From: Prauserella muralis
Lineage (GTDB): Bacteria; Actinomycetota; Actinomycetes; Mycobacteriales; Pseudonocardiaceae
Assembly: GCF_003202285.1 (NCBI RefSeq)
Contig: NZ_MASW01000002.1
Span: forward strand, 744,001 to 808,000
DNA: 64,000 nucleotides
Direction: 5' to 3'
Shown: positions 56,889 through 64,000 of the stretch, piece by piece
How positions within the stretch are numbered: the first letter of the stretch is position 1
Layout: each line of letters opens with the position of its first letter
Made by a program: the position numbers and the translations under genes
Notes under the pieces: generated by a model
Databases searched by the model: none
Seen by the model: the letters and a program-made list of their open reading frames with translations, nothing else
What the model was told of the DNA's origin: nothing

Positions 56889-59012
56889 TCAGGCCGTGGA
56901 CGCGAGCGCGAACGGCAGCACCGCAGGGGCTCCGGCCTCGCGAAGGCGCTTCGCCGCGACCGTCATGGTCCAGCCCGTGTCGACCAGGTCGTCGACGAGC
57001 AGGAGCGGGCCCCGCAGCGCGGCGGCGGCCTCGGCCACCTCGGCGGGCACCGTGATCCTGCGCCACAGATCGGCCAGCCGTTGCGCGCTGTTGGCCCGCC
57101 GTGGCGGCGGCCCGTCGGCCTCGACCATCCCGACGAAGTCCAGCCGGCCCGTGCCTGCCAGGCGCTCGGTCAGGCTGCGCACCAGCTGGGGGCGGGTGTG
57201 GGAGGCGACACCCGCCACCGCCACCGGCCGCTCCGCCCAGTCCCACGCCGCGAGCACGGACACACAGGCCTGGAACACCGCGTCCGGCACCGGGACGTCC
57301 GCGGCCTGCGAGCCGACCAGCTCCCGCAGCCGGGCACCCCAGCCGACGTCGGTGAGCCTGCCGACCACCCGGCCGGTGGCGGCCTGCTCGTCCTTGCCGA
57401 TCCGCCCGGACAGCGGCACGTCGAGCGTCGCCATCCCGGTCGGCCACTGCTTGCGGGCCGCGAGCTCGACACCGGGCCGGTTCAACCGAGCGGTGGTGGC
57501 CTCGGCGACCTGGTCGGACACCGTCGCCGACCACGACCGGCCGGTGCAGTTGTCGCAGCGCCCGCACGGCGCGGCGTGCGGGTCGTCCAGCTGCCGGAGC
57601 AGGAACTCCATGCGGCAGTCGCGCGTGGCCAGGTAGTCGAGCATCGCCCGCTGCTCCTCGGCTCTGGCCCTGCGGACGCGCTCGTAGCGCTCGGCGTCGT
57701 ACCGCCATTCCTGCCCAGTCGCCACCCAGCCGCCCCGCACCCGGCGCACGGCGCCGTCGACGTCGAGCACCTTGAGCACCATCTCCAGCCGGGAGCGCGA
57801 CAGCTCCACGGACGGTTCGATCGCCGCCGTCGACAGCGGGCGGTCGGTGTAGGCGAGGGTGTTGAGCACCTGGGTGACCCGCTGCTCGTCGGGAAAGGCC
57901 AGCGAGCCGAAGTAGTTCCAGATCTCCACGTCCTCCGGCCCGGGCAGCAGCACGACCTCGGCCCGGCGCACGCCGCGGCCCGCGCGGCCGACCTGCTGGT
58001 AGTACGCGATCGGCGACGACGGCGCGCCCAGGTGGACGACGAAGCCCAGGTCGGGCTTGTCGAAGCCCATGCCCAGCGCCGAGGTGGCCACCAGCGCCTT
58101 GACCCGGTTGGCGAGCAGGTCGTCCTCGGCGGCCTGGCGGTCGGCCGGGTCGGTCTTGCCGGTGTAGGCCACCACCGGATGCCCCCGTTCGGCCAGCAGT
58201 GCCGCCACGTCGTAGGCGGCCGCGACCGTGAGCGTGTAGACGATGCCGGAGCCGGGCAGCTCGTCCAGGTGCTCGGCCAGCCAGGCAAGGCGCGCGGTCT
58301 CGGTGGGCAGGCGGACCACGGCCAGGCGCAGGCTTTCGCGGTCCAGCGGCCCGCGCAGCACGAGAGTGTCGCTGCTGCGGCCGATACCGAGCTGCTCGGC
58401 GACGTCGGTGGCCACTCGGTCGTTGGCCGTGGCGGTGGTGGCCAGCACGGGAACGCCCTCCGGCAGGTCGCCGAGCAGGGTGCGCAGGCGCCGGTAGTCG
58501 GGCCGGAAGTCGTGCCCCCAGTCGGAGATGCAGTGCGCCTCGTCCACCACGAGCAGCCCGGCGGAGGCGGCCAGCTTCGGCAGGACGGTGTCGCGGAAGT
58601 CCGGGTTGTTGAGGCGCTCCGGGCTGACGAGCAGCACGTCGACCTCGCCTGCCGCGATCGCGGCCTGGACGTCCTCCCATTCCTGCGGATTGGCCGAGTT
58701 CATCGTCGCCGCGTGAATGCCCGCGCGGGCGGCGGCGGCGATCTGGTTGCGCATGAGCGCCAGCAGCGGCGAGATGATCACCGTCGGGCCCGCCCCGCGC
58801 TCACGCAGCAGCGCCGTGGCCAGGAAGTACACCGCGGACTTCCCCCAGCCGGTGCGCTGCACCACGAGAACCCGCCGCTGCTGGGCGACGAGTGCCTCGA
58901 TCGCGGTCCACTGGTCGTCGCGCAGGGTGGCGTCGCCGCCTGCCAGCGCCTGCAGCAGCGTCTGCGCGCGGGCGCGCAGGGCCGCGGTGTCGAGGCTGGG
59001 CGTGGTGGTCAC
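56889..59012 (-). CDS. RecQ-like DNA helicase with C-terminal phosphoribosyltransferase-type domain
   Basis: 707-aa SF2 helicase. Q-like [13 protein letters not shown], Walker [17 protein letters not shown] box [22 protein letters not shown] (also the RecQ aromatic-rich loop), [21 protein letters not shown] and [11 protein letters not shown] (motif VI); then a RecQ zinc-binding cluster (CRMEF...APCGRCDNC). No HRDC is evident. The final part ends in [14 protein letters not shown] (residues 671-684), the 13-residue PRPP-binding motif of type I phosphoribosyltransferases, as in ComF. GTG 59012 has GGAGG 6 nt upstream; the open frame beyond is non-coding. Stand-alone gene, role in recombination or uptake of DNA is inferred. 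Confidence 0.88.
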   Translation of the reverse strand: MTTTPSLDTAALRARAQTLLQALAGGDATLRDDQWTAIEALVAQQRRVLVVQRTGWGKSAVYFLATALLRERGAGPTVIISPLLALMRNQIAAAARAGIHAATMNSANPQEWEDVQAAIAAGEVDVLLVSPERLNNPDFRDTVLPKLAASAGLLVVDEAHCISDWGHDFRPDYRRLRTLLGDLPEGVPVLATTATANDRVATDVAEQLGIGRSSDTLVLRGPLDRESLRLAVVRLPTETARLAWLAEHLDELPGSGIVYTLTVAAAYDVAALLAERGHPVVAYTGKTDPADRQAAEDDLLANRVKALVATSALGMGFDKPDLGFVVHLGAPSSPIAYYQQVGRAGRGVRRAEVVLLPGPEDVEIWNYFGSLAFPDEQRVTQVLNTLAYTDRPLSTAAIEPSVELSRSRLEMVLKVLDVDGAVRRVRGGWVATGQEWRYDAERYERVRRARAEEQRAMLDYLATRDCRMEFLLRQLDDPHAAPCGRCDNCTGRSWSATVSDQVAEATTARLNRPGVELAARKQWPTGMATLDVPLSGRIGKDEQAATGRVVGRLTDVGWGARLRELVGSQAADVPVPDAVFQACVSVLAAWDWAERPVAVAGVASHTRPQLVRSLTERLAGTGRLDFVGMVEADGPPPRRANSAQRLADLWRRITVPAEVAEAAAALRGPLLLVDDLVDTGWTMTVAAKRLREAGAPAVLPFALASTA

Positions 59013-59406
59013 CGGTTTCCTCCGCTGTGCTCGTGGCCGTGCTCGCACCACCTCTACCGCACGGGGACGACGATGTCTGCCCGAGGCCGGTGCGAACGGA
59101 ACCGGAGCGACCATCGGAGCATGGAATGTGACGCAGATCACTATCAGGAGTGCCGTCACGGACGGGTGAGACCCGCGTCTCGCAGACGTGCCGGCACTCG
59201 CGGGGTGTGCCCGGCGCCCGGCGAGCGCCCCCAGATCGCCGGTGTACGACGCGTGCCGCCGAGGCCGGTCCCGTGCGGGGAGCGGATCGGACCGGTCCCG
59301 GCGGCACGACGTGCGAGGCCGCCCACTGCCGTGCGCGCTGTGGCGGGCATCGCATGTCCGGCTGCCCGCCATCGGGCGCTCACCAGCCCGTATAGGGTGG
59401 TTTCCC
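59013..59406. other. Divergent recQ-nadD intergenic region with large hairpin
   Basis: 394 bp without a credible gene. The main feature is an imperfect 19-bp inverted repeat (GTGCCGCCGAGGCCGGTCC at 59253-59271 against 59289-59307, two mismatches, 17-nt loop). Other open frames across it have no family resemblance. Confidence 0.5.
59391..59396 (+). promoter_or_regulatory. -10 box of nadD
   Basis: TATAGG, 10 nt before the nadD ATG, giving an almost leaderless transcript. Confidence 0.4.
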
Positions 59407-60009
59407 ATGTCGCCACGCCGCATTGGGGTGATGGGGGGAACGTTCGACCCCGTGCACCACGGGCACCTCGTCGCCGCCAGCGAGGTTCAGAACCGGTTCT
59501 CGCTCGACGAGGTCATCTTCGTGCCCACCGGCCAGCCGTGGCAGAAGGCCGACCGGATCGTCTCGAAGGCCGAGGACCGCTACCTGATGACGGTGATCGC
59601 CACGGCGTCCAACCCCGTCTTCTCGGTGAGCAGGGTGGACATCGACCGCGGCGGCCAGACCTACACCGTGGACACCCTGCGCGACCTGCACACCGACTAT
59701 CCCGGCGACGAACTGTTCTTCATCACCGGCGCCGACGCGCTGGAACAGATCCTGACCTGGCGCGACGCCGACGAGCTGTTCACCTACGCCCACTTCATCG
59801 GCGTCACCCGGCCCGGCTACCACCTGAACGACCACCACCTGCCCAAGGGCAAGGTCAGCCTCGTCGAGGTGACCGCGATGGCGATCTCGTCCACCGGCGT
59901 GCGCGAGCGCGTCCGGCACGGCGAACCCGTCTGGTACCTGGTACCCGACGGCGTGGTTCGCTACATCGACAAGCGCAGGCTCTACCGGGCGGACGCCGGG
60001 AGCCGGTGA
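59407..60009 (+). CDS. nadD: Nicotinate-nucleotide adenylyltransferase
   Basis: 200-aa NAD-biosynthetic adenylyltransferase. The nucleotide-binding loop [19 protein letters not shown] (GxFDPxHxGH), [11 protein letters not shown]-type strand [27 protein letters not shown] and the C-terminal [10 protein letters not shown] are intact. ATG 59407. Head of the nadD-rsfS-gpgP-octT-degV run that is collinear with M. tuberculosis Rv2421c-Rv2417c. Confidence 0.97.
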   Translation: MSPRRIGVMGGTFDPVHHGHLVAASEVQNRFSLDEVIFVPTGQPWQKADRIVSKAEDRYLMTVIATASNPVFSVSRVDIDRGGQTYTVDTLRDLHTDYPGDELFFITGADALEQILTWRDADELFTYAHFIGVTRPGYHLNDHHLPKGKVSLVEVTAMAISSTGVRERVRHGEPVWYLVPDGVVRYIDKRRLYRADAGSR

Positions 60010-60032
60010 CCGGCTGAGGAACCGTGCCGGGG

Positions 60033-60087
60033 CGGGCCGAAGGTGCCCTCGGGTACACCAGGCGTGCCCGCGGTGCCCTTCGGCTCG
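60033..60087. repeat. Dispersed intergenic palindrome, copy C
   Basis: Outer arms CGGGCCGAAGG / CCTTCGGCTCG pair over 11 bp with one G-T; inner arms around GGGTACACC / GCGTGCCC pair imperfectly. Third member of the family seen at 29204 and 32870, here between nadD and rsfS, 24 nt after the nadD stop. Confidence 0.7.
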
Positions 60088-60196
60088 CTGCCGGGGTGAC
60101 GATGGCGGGAACGGATGACTCCCCGCGCTCCCAGGCCGGTGGCGGGGCGGTCCGGGTAGGCTGCTGCGGGCACCCGTTCGACCCCGAAGGAGCACC

Positions 60197-60622
60197 GTGA
60201 CAGCGACGGCCGAAGCACGAGACCTCGCGACCGCGGCCGCGCACGCGGCGGCGGACAAGAAGGCGACCGACGTGGTCGTGCTCGACGTCTCGGACCGCCT
60301 TGTCATCACCGACGCGTTCGTCATCGCCTCGGCACCCAACGAGCGGCAGGTGGGCGCCATCGTCGACAACGTCGAGGAGAAGCTGCGCCTGTCCGGCCAC
60401 AAGCCGGTGCGCAGGGAGGGTGCCAGGGAGGGCCGCTGGGTGCTGCTCGACTACGTCGACGTCGTCGTGCACGTCCAGCACGACGAGGAGCGTTCCTTCT
60501 ACGGGCTGGAAAGGCTGTGGAAGGACTGCCCGCGCATCGAGGTCGCGGGCCTTCCTGCCCCGGGCGACGGCGCCGAGCAGGCCGAGCGGACCGATCCAGC
60601 CGAGGGGCCGGACGAGCCGTGA
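60197..60622 (+). CDS. rsfS: Ribosomal silencing factor RsfS
   Basis: 141-aa RsfS (Iojap/YbeB), which binds L14 and blocks subunit joining under starvation. Core: AADKKATDVVVLDVSDRLVITDAFVIAS, NVEEKLRLSGHKPVRREG and WVLLDYVDVVVHVQHDEERSFYGLERLW. The acidic C-terminal tail is longer than in E. coli. GTG 60197 has AAGGAG. Its stop overlaps the next start (GTGA). Confidence 0.96.
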   Translation: MTATAEARDLATAAAHAAADKKATDVVVLDVSDRLVITDAFVIASAPNERQVGAIVDNVEEKLRLSGHKPVRREGAREGRWVLLDYVDVVVHVQHDEERSFYGLERLWKDCPRIEVAGLPAPGDGAEQAERTDPAEGPDEP

Positions 60623-61230
60623 GCCTGTGGCGGCTGGTGCTCTGGCGGCACGGGGAGACCGACTACAACGCGGCCGGTCGCATGCAGGGCCATCTCGACT
60701 CGGCCCTCACCGAGGTCGGCTGGAACCAGGCGCGCTTCGCCGCGCCCGCGCTGGCGCGTTTCGACCCGGGCCTCGTCATCGCCTCGGATCTGCGCAGGGC
60801 CACCGACACCGCGACCGTGCTCACCGAGGCCATCGGCGTCCCGCTGCGCATCGACAAGCGGTTGCGCGAGACGCACCTCGGCGAGTGGCAGGGTCTGACG
60901 GGCGCCGAGGTGGACGCCGTCGCACCGGGGGAGCGGCACCGCTGGCGCACGGATGCCACCTGGGCTCCCCCGGGCGGTGAGTCGAGGGTGGACGTCGCCG
61001 ACCGCGCCGCCGAGGTAGTCGCCGACCTGCTGCGCGACAAGGACGACTACGAGACCGTGCTGCTCGCCGCGCACGGCGGGCTCATCCTTGCGCTCACCGC
61101 GCGGCTGCTGGACCTGCCGGTGGCGCTGTGGCCGTCGCTCGGCGGCATCTCGAACTGCCACTGGGTGGAGCTGCGCAGGCGCGACGGTGCCTGGCGGCTG
61201 CACGCCTACAACGCCGGAATGACCGGGTAG
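60619..61230 (+). CDS. gpgP: Histidine phosphatase, probable glucosyl-3-phosphoglycerate phosphatase
   Basis: 203-aa phosphoglycerate-mutase fold phosphatase. The catalytic RHGE (Arg10-His11) in VLWRHGETDYNAAGRMQGH, the acid in RLRETHLGEWQGL and the second His in LLAAHGGLILAL are intact. Its position between rsfS and an octT homologue is the same as Rv2419c, the M. tuberculosis GpgP that dephosphorylates glucosyl-3-phosphoglycerate in methylglucose lipopolysaccharide synthesis. Family membership is seen; the specific substrate is inferred from synteny. Confidence 0.88.
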   Translation: MSLWRLVLWRHGETDYNAAGRMQGHLDSALTEVGWNQARFAAPALARFDPGLVIASDLRRATDTATVLTEAIGVPLRIDKRLRETHLGEWQGLTGAEVDAVAPGERHRWRTDATWAPPGGESRVDVADRAAEVVADLLRDKDDYETVLLAAHGGLILALTARLLDLPVALWPSLGGISNCHWVELRRRDGAWRLHAYNAGMTG

Positions 61231-61232
61231 GC

Positions 61233-61994
61233 ATGACCACGGGACCGCGCCTGCTGGTCTTCGGCGACTCGCTGAGCTTTCACGGCCCCGAAGGCGGCTG
61301 CCCCGCCGACGAACCACGCCTGTGGCCCAACGTCGCCGCACGCGCGCTCGGCGGCAGCGCCGACCTCGTGGCCGGCATCGGCTGGACGGCCCGGGATGTG
61401 TGGTGGTCGCTGACCGGCGACCCGCGCGTGTGGGCGGACCTGCACACGGCCGACGTCGTGGTGCTGGCCGTGGGCAGCATGGACACGCTGCCGTCGCCGC
61501 TGCCGACCTACCTTCGCACCGGTCTGCGCTACCTGCGCCCGGACGGGCTGCGGCGCGTCACCCGCAGGGCCTATCTCGCTGCGCAGCCCAGGCTGTCCGT
61601 CGCGCTGCGCGGGCGGCCTGCCGTCCTGCCGCCCCGGCTCACCGCCCGCTACCTGCGGACGTCGGTGGACGCGCTGCGGGTGCTACGGCCCTCGCTGCCG
61701 ATCGTGGGCTGGTTGCCCTCGGTGCACCGGGCGCCGTCCTACGGCTACGTGCACGCCGCGCGCGCGGAGACCGAGCGCCGGATCGCCGCGTGGGCCGCCG
61801 GCGCGGGCGTGCCGCTGCTCGACCTGCCGTCCGTGGTCGGCGGGCACGTGCTCGGCGGGCACGGCAACGCCGACGGCATGCACTGGGGCTGGGCGGGCCA
61901 CGCCGCGGTCGGTGAGGCCATGGCCGGGCTGATCGCGCCGCTGCTGACCCGGCCGGGCGCGCCGACCCCGCTGCCCGGCACCGCGGCGACGTAG
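61233..61994 (+). CDS. octT: SGNH-fold protein, probable diglucosylglycerate octanoyltransferase
   Basis: 253-aa SGNH protein without signal peptide: block I LLVFGDSLSFHG with Ser13, and the C-terminal Asp214/His217 pair in ADGMHWGWAGH. Synteny places it as the counterpart of Rv2418c (OctT), which transfers octanoate to diglucosylglycerate, the primer of methylglucose lipopolysaccharide. ATG 61233 is 2 nt after the gpgP stop. A cytosolic location and the lack of a secretion signal agree with a transferase rather than an extracellular esterase. Confidence 0.87.
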   Translation: MTTGPRLLVFGDSLSFHGPEGGCPADEPRLWPNVAARALGGSADLVAGIGWTARDVWWSLTGDPRVWADLHTADVVVLAVGSMDTLPSPLPTYLRTGLRYLRPDGLRRVTRRAYLAAQPRLSVALRGRPAVLPPRLTARYLRTSVDALRVLRPSLPIVGWLPSVHRAPSYGYVHAARAETERRIAAWAAGAGVPLLDLPSVVGGHVLGGHGNADGMHWGWAGHAAVGEAMAGLIAPLLTRPGAPTPLPGTAAT

Positions 61995-62004
61995 GGTGGG
62001 CGGC

Positions 62005-62850
62005 GTGCCCGTCGCCGTCGTCACGGACTCCACCGCCCACCTCCCGGAGGGATTCGCCGAGCGGCACGAGATCCGGGTCGTGCCCCTGCATGTGCTCATC
62101 GACGGCGTGGCCGCGCTCGACGGCGTGGACGTCGGCCCGGCCGCGCTGGCCGCGGCGCTCGGCCAGCGCAAGATCGTCACCACCTCGCGGCCCACCCCGT
62201 CCGCCTTCGCCGCGGCGTTTCGCGCCGCGCTCGACGAGGGCGCCGACACGGTCGTCTCGGTGCATCTGTCGAAGCGGCTGTCGGGCACCTGGGAGTCGGC
62301 CGTGCTGGCCGCGCAGGAGGTGGGCCCCGACCTCGTGCGGGTGGTCGACTCGCGCAGCACCGCGATGGGCCTCGGGTTCGCGGCCCTGCACGCCGCCGCC
62401 GCGGCGGCCGAGGGGGCGTCCGGCGAGGAGGTGGAGGCCGCGGCCGTGGCCGCGGCGGAGCGCTCCGAGACGCTGTTCGTGGTGGAGACCCTGGAATACC
62501 TGCGCCGGGGCGGGCGGATCGGGCCCGCGGCCGCGTTGCTCGGCACAGCGCTCGCCGTCAAACCCGTGCTGCACATGGACGGCGGCGAGATCCGGCCGCT
62601 GGAGAAGGTGCGCACCATGAACAAGGCGATGGCCCGGTTGGTCGACCTGGCCGTGGCGGCAGCGGGAGACGCCGAGATCGAGCTGGCCGTGCACCACCTC
62701 GCCTCCCCCGAGCGCGCCGCCGAGCTGGCGACCCGGCTGGAGGAGCGGCTGCCTCGCTCCCGGGGCTGTGTGGTGTCCGAGCTGGGCGCGGTGATCGGCG
62801 CCCACACCGGCCCCGGCACGCTCGGCGTGGTTGTGCAGCGCCCGGCCTGA
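62005..62850 (+). CDS. DegV family fatty-acid-binding protein
   Basis: 281-aa DegV protein, the FakB-like fold that binds a fatty acid for phosphorylation by FakA. VAVVTDSTAHLPEGFAERH, TTSRPTPSAF (the loop contacting the carboxylate), SGTWESAVLAAQE, VDSRSTAMGLGF, and YLRRGGRIGPAAALLGTALAVKPVL are the family motifs. GTG 62005 matches the usual family start; GTG 61996 is possible. A FakA partner is not in this window. Confidence 0.93.
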   Translation: MPVAVVTDSTAHLPEGFAERHEIRVVPLHVLIDGVAALDGVDVGPAALAAALGQRKIVTTSRPTPSAFAAAFRAALDEGADTVVSVHLSKRLSGTWESAVLAAQEVGPDLVRVVDSRSTAMGLGFAALHAAAAAAEGASGEEVEAAAVAAAERSETLFVVETLEYLRRGGRIGPAAALLGTALAVKPVLHMDGGEIRPLEKVRTMNKAMARLVDLAVAAAGDAEIELAVHHLASPERAAELATRLEERLPRSRGCVVSELGAVIGAHTGPGTLGVVVQRPA

Positions 62851-62868
62851 CCCGGCCCGGTCGTCCGG

Positions 62869-62895
62869 TTGTCCACAACCCCCCGCTTGTCCACA
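62869..62895 (+). promoter_or_regulatory. Two DnaA-box-like sites upstream of comEA
   Basis: TTGTCCACA at 62869-62877 and again at 62887-62895, same orientation, 18 nt apart. This is the GC-rich actinobacterial version of the DnaA box (TTATCCACA). They lie 41 nt and more upstream of the comEA -10. Confidence 0.6.
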
Positions 62896-62935
62896 GGTCG
62901 CGCGATCAGGGCTGCCCCGGCGCTGCCCGCCTGCC

Positions 62936-62941
62936 TAGCGT
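62936..62941 (+). promoter_or_regulatory. -10 box of leaderless comEA
   Basis: TAGCGT followed by 7 nt and GTG 62949. Confidence 0.45.
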
Positions 62942-62948
62942 CGAAAGT

Positions 62949-63776
62949 GTGTTCGAGCAACCAGAACCCAGTTCCGAGGACGAGGGCACTCGTCCCGATC
63001 CGGCGACCTCGCGCGTGCGGCTCGAGCAGCTGGCTGCCCGGGTCGCCCGCGAGGAGGGCGGTGCGGGCCGTCCGGACGCCGCGCCCGGCCCGGCCGGCAG
63101 GCTGGTCGAGCGGTGGCTACCGCAGGGCCCTGCCACGGGCTCGCCGTCGCGTCGCAGGCGGTTCGCGGTGGTGGCGGTGCTGCTCGGCGTCGCCGCGGTC
63201 GCCGGGCTGACCGCGTGGCTGACCGGTGGGCGACCGGAGCCGGAGCGCCCGCCGCCGCTACCGGTCGCGCACGCCTCCCCGGCCCCCGCGAACGACAGCG
63301 GCGCGGAGCCCAGCACGGCTGCCGATGCCGAGCCGCTCGTGGTGAGTGTTGTCGGCAAGGTGGCCGAGCCCGGGCTGGTCACCGTGCCCCCGGGCTCCCG
63401 GGTCGCCGACGCGATCGACGCCGCGGGCGGAGCCAGGCGCGGTGCCGACCTGCTCACGGTCAACCTCGCACGGCGGTTGTCCGACGGTGAGCAGCTCTAC
63501 GTCGGCATCCCCGCACCACCCGGGATGCAGGCGCCCGGCGCACCCACGGCCGCCGGGGCCACCTCCGGCGAGCCGGGTGCCGAGCTGGTCGACCTGAATG
63601 CCGCCGACCAGGCGCAGCTGGAGGAGCTGTCCGGCGTCGGCGAGGTCACGGCCCAGCGCATCCTGGACTGGCGGGCCGAGCACGGCCGGTTCACCGCCGT
63701 CGAACAGCTTCGCGAGATCGACGGGATCGGGGAGAAGCGCTTCGAGCAGTTGCGCGACCAGGTGAGCGTGCGGTGA
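62949..63776 (+). CDS. comEA: ComEA-like DNA-binding competence protein
   Basis: 275-aa membrane-anchored DNA receptor. A cytoplasmic N-terminus (about 1-70), one helix (72-92, FAVVAVLLGVAAVAGLTAWL), a SLBB/soluble-ligand domain (VSVVGKVAEPGLVTVPPGSRVADAIDAAGG) and a C-terminal pair of helix-hairpin-helix motifs (VDLNAADQAQLEELSGVG, IDGIGEKRFEQL). GTG 62949, 7 nt after a TAGCGT box. comEC overlaps by GTGA. In actinobacteria the physiological role of ComEA is little studied. Confidence 0.95.
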   Translation: MFEQPEPSSEDEGTRPDPATSRVRLEQLAARVAREEGGAGRPDAAPGPAGRLVERWLPQGPATGSPSRRRRFAVVAVLLGVAAVAGLTAWLTGGRPEPERPPPLPVAHASPAPANDSGAEPSTAADAEPLVVSVVGKVAEPGLVTVPPGSRVADAIDAAGGARRGADLLTVNLARRLSDGEQLYVGIPAPPGMQAPGAPTAAGATSGEPGAELVDLNAADQAQLEELSGVGEVTAQRILDWRAEHGRFTAVEQLREIDGIGEKRFEQLRDQVSVR

Positions 63777-64000
63777 CCCTGCTCGGCGAGCCCGGCGGCC
63801 CGCGCCGGGTGCGTCAGGACCTGCGGCTCGTGCCCGCGGCCGTGCTGACCTGGACGGCGGCCCTGTTGGGACTGCTGTGGGGCTGGCCGGCCTGCCTGCT
63901 GTGCGCGGTGGCCGGGACGCTCGGTGCCGCGATCGCGTTGCGGCGGTGGGCGCCCGGCCGCCGGGACCCGCCACGGCGGTGGGCGGCGGCCGGTGCGCTG
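63773..64000 (+). CDS. comEC: ComEC/Rec2 DNA channel protein, N-terminus only
   Basis: The first 76 codons of the gene, cut by the window edge. It begins MTLLGEPGGPRRVRQDLRLV and enters two hydrophobic segments (AAVLTWTAALLGLLWGW, CLLCAVAGTLGAAIAL), as at the N-terminus of ComEC proteins. GTG 63773 overlaps the comEA stop (GTGA). Identity is mainly from position after comEA, as in Rv2415c-Rv2414c. Confidence 0.85.
   Translation, partial: MTLLGEPGGPRRVRQDLRLVPAAVLTWTAALLGLLWGWPACLLCAVAGTLGAAIALRRWAPGRRDPPRRWAAAGAL

Noticed and set aside
59188-59406. N-terminal extension of NadD
   Set aside because: The extra 73 residues are Arg/Ser/Pro-rich and unlike any NadD; ATG 59407 begins right at the nucleotide-binding strand with a -10 box just upstream.
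62872-62895. Chromosomal replication origin because of DnaA-like boxes
   Set aside because: Only two boxes, no dnaA/dnaN/gyrB nearby, no AT-rich unwinding element; a regulatory role at comEA is more likely.

Overview
The window is very GC-rich (about 70%), uses GTG starts freely and has frequent 4-nt ATGA/GTGA gene overlaps. Its core gene order is that of a mycolata-type actinobacterium: tig-clpP1-clpP2-clpX, valS, folC-DUF4233, ndk, rne-rplU-rpmA-obg-proB, then nadD-rsfS-gpgP-octT-degV-comEA-comEC. This order is collinear with the Mycobacterium tuberculosis Rv2462c to Rv2414c block. The accessory genes and intergenic repeat types suggest Pseudonocardiaceae (Amycolatopsis, Saccharomonospora or Prauserella-like). 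The family is an inference from gene content, not from a search.

Layout. 1-5387 (minus strand): a six-gene overlapping operon with a soluble LytS-type histidine kinase, a LytTR response regulator, a small membrane protein, two sodium/solute symporters and a DUF485 protein. 5522-12250: DUF3040 protein, NhaA antiporter, then trigger factor and the ClpP1P2/ClpX protease. 12325-20626: MEDS/HATPase regulator, secreted esterase, FdhD facing an OFA-type transporter with a 41-aa companion, a secreted M14 peptidase, a VOC protein and a GOLPH3-domain protein. 20695-25529: FdhF/YdeP-type molybdoenzyme, MFS exporter and MarR on the minus strand, divergent from a MerR-thioredoxin pair. 25594-37516: valS, a secreted SGNH esterase, a P450/ferredoxin pair beside a decayed methyltransferase, folC-DUF4233, a secreted N-terminal-nucleophile acylase, PhoD and ndk. 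37526-40741: a probable sialic-acid uptake and cleavage module (NanT and a NanA-like aldolase) with a divergent FadR-type regulator and a palindromic operator. 40836-48259: a 1127-aa secreted phosphodiester-glycosidase/metallophosphoesterase fusion, a DrrAB-like ABC exporter and a subtilisin-like protease. 48867-56798: RNase E/G, ribosomal proteins L21 and L27, Obg, ProB and an MHS transporter. 56889-64000: a RecQ-like helicase fused to a phosphoribosyltransferase-type domain, then the nadD-to-comEC core run, which carries two genes of methylglucose lipopolysaccharide synthesis (gpgP, octT).

Intergenic structure is rich. Three copies of one imperfect palindrome sit in gene-poor gaps, a different composite palindrome lies at 19816-19902, and several strong hairpins act as probable terminators. 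At least four genes look leaderless (a TAGnnT-type -10 box 7-8 nt before the start codon). Two DnaA-box-like sites precede comEA. I found no CRISPR array, rRNA or tRNA gene, insertion sequence or prophage.
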